A stretch of DNA of 35,110 nt from Phycicoccus elongatus Lp2 (lineage in GTDB: Bacteria > Actinomycetota > Actinomycetes > Actinomycetales > Dermatophilaceae), in assembly GCF_000367525.1 (NCBI RefSeq), contig NZ_HF570956.1, positions 999,775 through 1,034,884 of the forward strand, in the 5' to 3' direction. This document shows positions 19,901 through 25,954 of the stretch, in pieces. Numbering within the stretch: position 1 is the stretch's first letter; every line of letters begins with the position of its first letter. The notes under the pieces were generated by a model. The model worked only from the letters and a program-made list of their open reading frames with translations, was not told where the DNA came from and ran no database searches. A program made the position numbers and the translations under genes.

Positions 19901-20047
19901 CTCAAGGAGGGCGATGAACTGATTCTCTAGTTGGGCTTCCGACTGGTAGCCGGTACTGTCACTGGGCTCAGGGACGTACTCAGCGACGACAGTGCTCTCG
20001 GCGCTGAGCGCGATGGGGTCGTACTTACGTGCAGATGCATCACTCAT
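16937..20047 (-). CDS. hsdR: Type I restriction endonuclease subunit HsdR
   Basis: 1,036 residues, normal for the motor/nuclease subunit, which translocates DNA and cuts unmodified DNA at a distance. The N-terminal PD-(D/E)xK nuclease shows D161 in NRYDVTILVNG and E175-x-K177 in HVELKRRG, followed by the Q-x3-Y helix (INRYQ). The superfamily 2 helicase core has P-loop TTGSGKT (about 333-339), DECH (433-436) in IIFDECHRSQFG and FGFTGTPIF. The start ATG 20047 overlaps the hsdS stop by four bases (ATGA). It is the last RM gene before the CBASS pair. No defects seen. Confidence 0.95.
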   Translation of the reverse strand: MSDASARKYDPIALSAESTVVAEYVPEPSDSTGYQSEAQLENQFIALLESQAYERLTITSEADLVANLRTQLETLNHVTFSDAEWDRFFNERIAGKKDGIVEKTVRIQEDHVQLLLRDDGSTKNISLLDKKNIHNNRLQVLNQYEVTRGGDAGGQFANRYDVTILVNGLPMVHVELKRRGVDIREGFNQINRYQRDSFWAGSGLFEYVQLFVISNGTLTKYYSNTTRRQHISDASSSKRRGRQTSNSFEFTSWWADATNKPIRDLSAFAKTFFARHTILSILTRYCVLTSDRMLLAMRPYQIVATERILQKIDVSTNYKQLGTVAAGGYVWHTTGSGKTLTSFKTAQLASKLAPVDKVLFVVDRKDLDYQTMREYDRFEKGAANSNTSTRVLKKQLEDPSARIIITTIQKLATLINANKGHSIFDGHVVIIFDECHRSQFGDMHTAITKAFKKYNLFGFTGTPIFSANAGTGGNVNLRTTEQAFGEKLHTYTIKDAITDKNVLPFKIDYISTVKVGTFEDKQVSAIDRERALLSTKRIKEVVAYTLKHFDQKTKRASGYTHSIITNVAEMAGQRRGAIDELKQAKRVKGFNALFATASIDAARMYYNQFQLQQEDLPPDRQLKVGLIYSYAANAEVEDGALDEEDFDTSEMSGDARAFLEDAIQDYNDMFGTSYDTSADRFQNYYKDLSLRMKNREIDLVIVVNMFLTGFDATTLNTLFVDKNLRSHGLIQAFSRTNRILNSVKVAGNIVTFRDLEEETNDAIALFGNKDAKGIVVLKPYGDYYQEYTETVDKLLAQFPLGQVIESEAAQKEFIKLFGAILRLQNILTSFDEFEGNEMLTERQNQDYRSVYLDLYAEFRKDTMPEKESIVDDVVFEIELIKQVEINVDYILMLVQKYRAEHGDGDDKEIRAEIRRAVDASPSLRNKRDLIEDFVDSVSPSGSVDDEWQAFIAARKEAELAAIIDDEDLKPSETRHFIDSAFRDGGVQTTGTAITKVLPPVSRFSRDGSRTEKKQRVLSRLTEFFERFFGLGAGGGS

Positions 20048-21216
20048 GCGGGGAGCTCCTCGAAGGTGAGGAGCTTGTCACGAAAGTGCTCATACTGCTT
20101 GCGTCGAGCCGAGATCTCGGCCGGAAGCCCGATGCTCAGATCGGTCGATAGAGCATCGAACTTGTCGAGGATTGACGAGATGCGACGCTGCTCCTCAAAG
20201 CTCGGCAACGCCACCGGATATCTGAGAAACATCGGCCGTCGCAGTGATGTCACGGAGGCATGCACCGACGTTCGCTCAAGGTAGCGGGTAAAATCAGCCA
20301 CAAGGTAGTGGTAGAGGTATCGAGCGTCAATCTGTTCCCCGGGAACAATTCGGTAAGCGCGTTGGTGAAGCGCATATCGCCCGGACGCGAAGTGGAAAAC
20401 CTTTCCAACTCCGACGCCATCGCCTGCTGTTATGATCGCCGTCTCGTCGAAGTCGAAGGAGTCGAGCCGGAAAGGCTCGCGGCCACGCGCATAGAAGACA
20501 TACTCTCCGTCAGCGACGGCGTCCTTCGTGTCATGACTGCCGGTCCCAATGGTCGCGACATCACCAAGGAAGACTCGTTCGACGTCGTCATCGAAGGTCA
20601 GGATGTTGGACCGATAGTAATCATACTGACGTCGTCGCGCTTCCAGTTCCGCTTCCAGTTGCGCTTCCATTTCCGCTTTCAGCTGACTGAATTTATCCAA
20701 TATGCCCGCGATCTCTCGCTGCACTTCGAGAGGCGGCACTGGGAGTCGATAAGCTCGTACGCGACCGTCAGGGATCGCGGGGTAATTGCCTTCGACCTGA
20801 TTAGCTTCGACGTAACGACGGAAATCGTCGGATCCAAGCATGTGAGCCAGGAACCCAGTCAGCATGACGGAGGTGTCGGGGCGAAGGACACAATATCCCG
20901 TACTCGCGATCTGGTGGCTATATTGATCTGGAATGACTGCCCAACGCATTTGTGCAGGTCGAGTCGTCGCGAAGATCACGTCGCCAGCCTCCACGATCTG
21001 TTGAGCCCGACTCGGCGCGTTACCCTCGGCGATGGTTGTAGTCACGCCAATCCTGTGAGTATTACGATCGACGGACGACAGGTCAATGTACTGGAAAGGG
21101 GCCCCGGCCGTGCTAGGCCACTTTACCTTCGACGCTTTCGATGTAACATCACCGACTGTCCTAAATGCAACACCATCCGGGCACTTATCCGCGATCAATT
21201 CATCAATTCGGCTCAT
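20044..21216 (-). CDS. hsdS: Type I restriction specificity subunit HsdS
   Basis: 390 residues with the usual two target-recognition domains (about 1-175 and 210-350), each followed by a conserved helix: ILDKFSQLKAEM ... RRRQYDYYRSNILTF and ILDKFDALSTDL ... ARRKQYEHFRDKLLTF. Each TRD reads half of a bipartite DNA site; the helices set the spacer. The central helix contains four tetrapeptide repeats, KAEM-EAQL-EAEL-EARR (residues 180-195), coded by 12-bp DNA repeats. It overlaps both neighbours by four bases (the Mrr gene upstream, hsdR downstream), so its dosage is tied to theirs. Confidence 0.94.
   Translation of the reverse strand: MSRIDELIADKCPDGVAFRTVGDVTSKASKVKWPSTAGAPFQYIDLSSVDRNTHRIGVTTTIAEGNAPSRAQQIVEAGDVIFATTRPAQMRWAVIPDQYSHQIASTGYCVLRPDTSVMLTGFLAHMLGSDDFRRYVEANQVEGNYPAIPDGRVRAYRLPVPPLEVQREIAGILDKFSQLKAEMEAQLEAELEARRRQYDYYRSNILTFDDDVERVFLGDVATIGTGSHDTKDAVADGEYVFYARGREPFRLDSFDFDETAIITAGDGVGVGKVFHFASGRYALHQRAYRIVPGEQIDARYLYHYLVADFTRYLERTSVHASVTSLRRPMFLRYPVALPSFEEQRRISSILDKFDALSTDLSIGLPAEISARRKQYEHFRDKLLTFEELPA
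20637..20684. repeat. Four imperfect 12-bp tandem repeats inside hsdS
   Basis: Units on the plus strand: GCGCTTCCAGTT, CCGCTTCCAGTT, GCGCTTCCATTT, CCGCTTTCAGCT. They keep the reading frame and encode four-residue helical repeats in the central spacer of HsdS. Confidence 0.9.
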
Positions 21217-22130
21217 GCGAAGAAGTCCTCATCAATCTCCACGATCGTGTAGGTCTCACTGGCCTGGACTCCGACGCCAAACTGGATCATGAGATCCGTG
21301 AGGCGTTTGCCGTCGATCAGCACAATCCGCGTTGGCGAAGAGGCAACGTAGTCACGAGCGCCCTGCGAGAAGTAGCTCGTTGTCATGAACACGCCGCTGT
21401 CAGCTCGGCCGTGCAACGCGCCCACGAAGCCTTGGACATCGGGACGACCGACACCGTTGTCGCGGGCGTAGCGTTTCGCCTGAATGTAGACCCGGCTCAG
21501 TCCGAGGATGTCTTGGTCGATAACACCGTCGATCCCACCATCATTCGTCAGCTGAGTGACTGAACCACTCCCGTTCGCTCCGCCGTAGCCCATTGCCACC
21601 AGTAGCTCGACGACCGCCTCCTCGAAGAAGGCGGGATCTTTGTCTTGCAGGCGTTGTAGCAGCTCATGAGCGACCTCAGCATGGATTCGTTCGACGCCGT
21701 TCTGCACCTGCTCGATCGGAGTCAACGCTGATGTCTCGGCGGGCGCCTCCGCAGGGCCCGGCTTCCTCGTGGCCGTCGCTACGTATGGGCGTATAGGCGC
21801 GGACGGATCTTCCCCAAGTGCCCTGATGTCACGCTCGAGGACGCCGTCCGGGAACTTCTCCAAGAGGTGCCGGCCAGCGTCGGTGATGGTGTAGTTGCCC
21901 CGCGTCGGCCGTGCGAGCGCACCGACGTTCGTGAGGAACGACAGTCCCCAGCCAATGCGGTTTTCGTAGGTCGGCTGCCCGGAAGCCAACGTCTCTTTCA
22001 TCTGCGCCTCCGTCAGTCCGCATTCTCGTCCCACTAGTGGTCGAAGATCGCGCCGCGTGCGCACGACGCCGTCGCTGAGGACGCGAAGTGTCGGCGTCAT
22101 GAACGCCTCCCATGTGGGCATGTCGCTCAT
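21213..22130 (-). CDS. mrr: Mrr-type restriction endonuclease embedded in the hsd operon
   Basis: 305 residues. The N-terminal third resembles the Mrr_N winged helix (MPTWEAFMTPTLRVL, YTITDAGRHLL near 80-90). The C-terminal Mrr_cat nuclease domain starts with FFEEAVVELLVAMGYGG and shows the PD-(D/E)xK variant: D197-G-G-I-D201 and Q217-A-K219. Mrr proteins cut methylated DNA (type IV restriction). Here the gene overlaps hsdM (upstream) and hsdS (downstream) by four bases each, so it is translated as part of the type I operon. It might protect against DNA carrying foreign methylation; an additional or regulated role with HsdMS is possible but untested. Length is normal and motifs are intact. 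Confidence 0.88.
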   Translation of the reverse strand: MSDMPTWEAFMTPTLRVLSDGVVRTRRDLRPLVGRECGLTEAQMKETLASGQPTYENRIGWGLSFLTNVGALARPTRGNYTITDAGRHLLEKFPDGVLERDIRALGEDPSAPIRPYVATATRKPGPAEAPAETSALTPIEQVQNGVERIHAEVAHELLQRLQDKDPAFFEEAVVELLVAMGYGGANGSGSVTQLTNDGGIDGVIDQDILGLSRVYIQAKRYARDNGVGRPDVQGFVGALHGRADSGVFMTTSYFSQGARDYVASSPTRIVLIDGKRLTDLMIQFGVGVQASETYTIVEIDEDFFA

Positions 22131-23698
22131 TGGTTGGTGCCCTCCAAAACGGCCACGATCTCATCGATCGAGGCGCGAAGTTGCTGTTGACGGACGACAA
22201 TCCGAGCAATCTCGGCGTTGAGCTCAGCTATGTCGACAACCTCGCGCAGATCCTCTTGCTCAACATAGGAGGAGACGGCGATGTTGTAGTCGTTGGCCGC
22301 GATGTCTTCGTTCGAGACGAGCTTGGTGAAGTGGTCAATGTCCTCGCGACCCATGAAGCGGTCGAGGATCTTGTCTTGATTTGCGGGTGTCAACTTGTTC
22401 TTATTGCCTTGACGAGTGAACTCGGAGCTGGCGTCGATGAACAGAACCGCACTGTCTCTCTTTGACTTCTTCAGGACGATGATGCAGGTAGCGATGGTGG
22501 TGCCGAAGAACAGATCGGGTGGCAGTTGAATGACGGCGTCGATGTAGTTGTTGTCGATCAGGTACTGGCGGATCTTGCGTTCTGCGCCACCACGGTAGAG
22601 CACCCCCGGAAACTCGACGATTGCCGCAGTGCCATTGACGGCCAGCCAGCTGAGGATGTGCATCGTAAAGGCGAGATCGGCCTTGGACTTCGGCGCCAGC
22701 ACGCCAGCCGGAGCGTAGCGCGGATCGTTGATCAGCAGCGGGTTGCTGTCTCCGTCCCACTTGATCGAGTACGGAGGATTGGACACGATCGCCTCGAAGG
22801 GCTCGTCGTCCCAGTGCTGCGGATCGGTCAGTGTGTCGCCGTGACGGATCTCGAAGTTCTCGAAGTTCACGTCATGCAGGAACATGTTGATGCGCGCCAG
22901 GTTGTATGTGGTCAGGTTGATCTCCTGACCGTAGAAGCCGTTGCGGACGTTGTTCTTGCCGAGCACCTTTGCGAACTTCAGAAGCAGCGACCCCGAGCCA
23001 CAGGCAGGGTCATACACCTTGTTCACCGTCTTCTTGCCGACGACAGTGATCCGCGCTAGCAACTCGGAGACCTCTTGAGGTGTGTAGTACTCACCACCGG
23101 ACTTGCCGGCCTGTGAGGCGTACATCTGCATCAGGTACTCGTAGGCATCGCCGAAGAGATCGATCGTCTGGTCGGTAAAGTTGCCGAGCGGCAGATCGCC
23201 GATGGCGTCGAGCAGCTTGACTAGCTTCTCGTTGCGCTTCGCAACTGTGTTGCCGAGTTTTGTGCTGTTGACGTCAAGGTCGTCGAACAGACCTTTTAGG
23301 TCATCTTCGCTGTCAGTGCCGAGAGCCGAGCCTTCGATGTTCTTGAACACCTTTTGGAGCGTCTCGTTCAAGTCCGGGTTGGCCGCTGCGTGCTTGCGGA
23401 CATTAGCGAACAGTTCCGAGGGCAGGATGTAGAAGCCCTTCTCGTTGACTGTGTCCTTGCGGCCGAACTCGGCGTCCTCGTCATCCAGCGCCGCGTAGTC
23501 GAAGGTCGCATCCCCGGCCGCACGCTCCTCCTCGTTGACGAACGCTGTCAGGTTCTCGGAAATGAAACGGTAGAAGAGCATCCCGAGCACGTAGCTCTTG
23601 AAGTCCCAACCATCCACGCTGCCTCGCAGGTCGTTCGCGATCCGCCAGATCGTCTTGTGCAGCTCGGCTCGTTGAGCTTCTTTAGTACTCGGGGTCAT
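22127..23698 (-). CDS. hsdM: Type I restriction DNA methyltransferase subunit HsdM
   Basis: 523 residues. HsdM_N helical domain (HKTIWRIANDLRGSVDGWDF, residues 14-33), then the N6-adenine methyltransferase core with motif I DPACGSGSLLLKF (230-242) and catalytic NPPY (307-310). SGGEYYTPQEVSELL (200-214) is an HsdM hallmark. It modifies the host's recognition site together with HsdS. It is first in the operon: ATG 23698 follows AAGAGGAG seven bases upstream, and a consensus -10 box precedes it. The 3' end overlaps the Mrr gene by four bases. Confidence 0.96.
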   Translation of the reverse strand: MTPSTKEAQRAELHKTIWRIANDLRGSVDGWDFKSYVLGMLFYRFISENLTAFVNEEERAAGDATFDYAALDDEDAEFGRKDTVNEKGFYILPSELFANVRKHAAANPDLNETLQKVFKNIEGSALGTDSEDDLKGLFDDLDVNSTKLGNTVAKRNEKLVKLLDAIGDLPLGNFTDQTIDLFGDAYEYLMQMYASQAGKSGGEYYTPQEVSELLARITVVGKKTVNKVYDPACGSGSLLLKFAKVLGKNNVRNGFYGQEINLTTYNLARINMFLHDVNFENFEIRHGDTLTDPQHWDDEPFEAIVSNPPYSIKWDGDSNPLLINDPRYAPAGVLAPKSKADLAFTMHILSWLAVNGTAAIVEFPGVLYRGGAERKIRQYLIDNNYIDAVIQLPPDLFFGTTIATCIIVLKKSKRDSAVLFIDASSEFTRQGNKNKLTPANQDKILDRFMGREDIDHFTKLVSNEDIAANDYNIAVSSYVEQEDLREVVDIAELNAEIARIVVRQQQLRASIDEIVAVLEGTNQ

Positions 23699-23724
23699 TC
23701 AATTCTCCTCTTTTTTCGTATATG

Positions 23725-23760
23725 AGGCTCATTATAACAAAGATGCTCATTTAAGTGTTC
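23725..23760 (-). promoter_or_regulatory. hsdM promoter with flanking direct repeats
   Basis: On the minus strand a perfect TATAAT lies at 23736-23731, giving a leader of about 25 bases before ATG 23698. The -35 region is poor (no TTGACA at 16-18 bases). Two direct copies of ATGAGCAT / ATGAGCCT (23750-23743 and 23732-23725) bracket the -10 box and could be an operator. Confidence 0.6.
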
Positions 23761-24074
23761 GCGACCGAAGATGACTCGGGCAGCTTGGCTATCGTAATGA
23801 CCAAGCTGTTCCCTAGGGTTTGCGAACTCACCGTCGTTTCCTTACTCAAAGCGCCGATAGTTGTGACCGTAAAGCATGGCCACAACTCTCCAGGCCACTG
23901 CATCCGCCAAGTGCGCTGCTTGTCCCCGTGAGGTGCTTTCAACATAAACAGCTTCTTGAGTGTCTTGACGACGCGTTCAACGGTGAACTCCTGCTCGCCC
24001 GATGGCTTTCGCTCCTCGTTCACCTCGAGCGGGACAGGTTTCTGTTCACTATCGACACCAACAAGCGAGAAACT
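23751..24074 (-). pseudogene. Unknown gene truncated at its 5' end by ISL3 no. 2
   Basis: An open frame on the minus strand enters from the IS boundary and runs to TAA at 23751 (about 107 codons): FSLVGVDSEQKPVPLEVNEE, then FTVERVVKTLKKLFML, then WRMQWPGELWPCFTV, ending ESSSVANT. Upstream of 24074 the frame meets a stop inside the IS inverted repeat, so the 5' part is lost. An internal GTG at 24023 could start a 90-residue remnant. The composition is coding-like and unlike the G+C-rich flanks. No family is recognised. It is read toward hsdM, with the hsdM promoter after its stop, so it was the gene before the RM operon. Confidence 0.55.
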
Positions 24075-25497
24075 GGCTCATCACAGATGAGGGTGTAGGC
24101 CTGGTCGGCGCGTCGGTGGCGAGGTAGGGGTCGAGGTCTCCCGAGGATGGAAGTTCTCACACTGTCCATCCGGGAGACCTCGACGTGCCCGACGCTACCT
24201 TCGCTCGCCCCGACCTGGCCACGTTCACGCGCCTTGACGAGCTCGGGCTGGTCGTGACCGGGCAACGCCTGGAGCCCAACAGGGCGGTGCTGGCCTGCCG
24301 CGTCATCGACGACGACCGATGGTGCCGACACTGTGGCTGCGAGGGTGCTCCTCGCGACAGTGTGGTCCGGGAGCTGGCGCACGAGCCGTTCGGGTGGCGT
24401 CCGACGACGCTGGCGGTCACCATCCGCCGGTACCGGTGCACTGGCTGCGGGCGGGTATGGCGGCAGGACACGACCAAGGCTGCGCAGCCGCGGGCCAGGT
24501 TGTCCCGGGCGGCGCTGCGGTGGGCGCTCACCGCGCTGGTTGTCCAGCACCTGACCGTCGCCCGGGTCGCCGAGGCCTTGACCGTCGCCTGGAACACCGC
24601 CAACGACGCGGTCCTGGCCGAGGGCAAGCGGGTCCTGATCAGCGACCCGGCCCGGTTCGACGGGGTCGCGGTGGTCGGGGTCGACGAGCACGTGTGGCGG
24701 CACACCCGCAAGGGTGACAAGTACGTCACCGTGATCATCGACCTGACCCCGATCCGCGACGGTCCTGGCCCGGCCCGGCTGCTGGACATGGTCGAAGGCC
24801 GCTCCAAGGCGGCGTTCAAGACCTGGCTGGCCGACCGTCCCCAGGCCTGGCGGGATGCCGTCGAGGTGGTCGCGATGGACGGGTTCACCGGGTTCAAGAC
24901 CGCGGCGGCCGAGGAGCTGCCCGACGCGGTCGCGGTCATGGATTCCTTCCACTTCGTCCGCCTGGGAGGGGACGCTCTGGACCGGTGCCGGCGCCGGGTC
25001 CAGCAGGACTGCACGGCCACCGCGGCCTGGCCAGCGACCCGTTGTACCGGGCCAGGCGGACCCTGCACACCGGGGACGACCTCCTCACCGACCGGCAACG
25101 AGAGCGCCTGGTCCTGCTGTTCAGCACCGACGACCACGTCGAGGTCGAAGCGACCTGGGGCCTCTACCAGCGGATGATCGCGGCCTACCGCGACCCCGAC
25201 CGGACCAGAGCCCGGGAGGCGATGCGCGCGCTCATCGGCTGCCTGCGCGACGGCGTCCCGGCCCCGCTGACCGAGCTGCGCCGCCTGGGCCGGACCCTGA
25301 CCCAACGGGCCGCGGACGTACTGGCCTACTTCGACCGGCCCGGCACCTCCAACGGCCCGACCGAGGCCCTCAACGGACGCCTGGAACACCTGCGCGGCTC
25401 CGCCCTGGGCTTCCGCAACCTGACCAACTACATCGCCAGATCCCTGCTCGAGACCGGTGGCTTCAGGTCCCGCCTACACCCTGGATTGTGATGAGCC
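24075..25497 (+). mobile_element. ISL3-family insertion sequence no. 2
   Basis: A 1,423-bp element with 26-bp terminal inverted repeats at 24075-24100 and 25472-25497 (22 of 26 match; both start GGCTCATCACA and end AGGGTGTAGGC). One transposase on the plus strand, frameshifted. The 8 bases outside each end (GAGAAACT and ATATTGCC) do not match, so there is no target duplication. Both flanks are truncated genes, which suggests a deletion next to the element after insertion. Confidence 0.9.
24185..25491 (+). pseudogene. ISL3-family transposase, one frameshift
   Basis: Reconstructed length is 435 residues. The zinc ribbon is CRHCGCEG ... RYRCTGCGRVWRQDT; acidic residues appear in VVGVDEHVWRH, EVVAMDGFTGFK and, after the break, GPTEALNGRLEHLRG, the ISL3 triad. 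GTG 24185 follows GGGAG. The frame breaks at 25009-25010: GAC followed by TGCACGG must be read as GAC-CTG-CAC, so one C is missing. The second frame then gives HGHRGLASDPLYRARR and continues to TGA 25491. It differs clearly from the first ISL3 transposase in the window, so these are two distinct elements, not copies. Confidence 0.88.
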
Positions 25498-25954
25498 ATA
25501 TTGCCTCGCATTCGCATCGAGTACGACGAGCTACCTACCTCGGGTTTGAGCTACTGGAATGGCATTTGAGTGGATGCTTGTCATCAACAAGGTCGAGAGT
25601 CCGGCTCGGCAGCGCTTCAGCATGCTGCACGAGTACAAGCACGTCATCGACCATGTCGACCGCGTCGTCCTCTATGCGAGCGAGGAAGACGCTGAGCGTG
25701 CCGCTGACTTCTCCGCAGGATGCGTGCTCATGCCGATGCGTGAGAGGAAACGGCTCTTCGGTGGCGGAATGCAGCGCGTTGAGGACCTTGCCGAGCACTT
25801 CGGTACCAGCACTGCAGCCGTCCGAGTTCGGCTCGACCAGGTCGGGCTGATCGATCCCACGACGTTCACGCGCAACCTAAGGTGCGCGAGGCCTGTCCAG
25901 ACAACCCCATGGCGCTCTCAGCGCTTCCGCCCCGTCAAGAGGAGCTTCAAATGA
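25498..25954 (+). pseudogene. ImmA/IrrE-family metalloprotease, 5'-truncated and frameshifted
   Basis: The segment after the IS reads ILPRIRIEYDELPTSGLSYW, NGI, then a TGA; deleting one T from TTT at 25565-25567 continues as EWMLVINKVESPARQRFSML, HEYKHVIDH, AAEDF-like 'ERAADFSAGCVLMPM' and VEDLAEHFGTSTAAVRVRL. HEYKH is the HExxH zinc motif and the pattern is that of ImmA/IrrE (COG2856) proteins, which cleave a partner repressor in phages and integrative elements. The N-terminal part (often an XRE HTH) is missing, cut by ISL3 no. 2. The TGA stop (25952-25954) overlaps the recombinase ATG, so the two were co-expressed. Confidence 0.82.

Noticed and set aside
20637-20684. Short tandem repeats considered as a CRISPR array
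   Set aside because: Repeats are 12 bp, contiguous, without spacers, and inside a coding frame; no Cas genes are present.
20260-21252. 330-codon plus-strand open frame over hsdS
   Set aside because: Antisense of a well-supported HsdS. Its phenylalanine-rich repeat is just the 12-bp hsdS repeats read backwards.
23751-24074. Truncated frame considered as an antitoxin or toxin
   Set aside because: No toxin-antitoxin family signature and its original length is unknown; left as an unrecognised fragment.
24157-25389. 410-codon minus-strand open frame over ISL3 no. 2
   Set aside because: Antisense to the transposase, Arg/Ser-rich, no family features.
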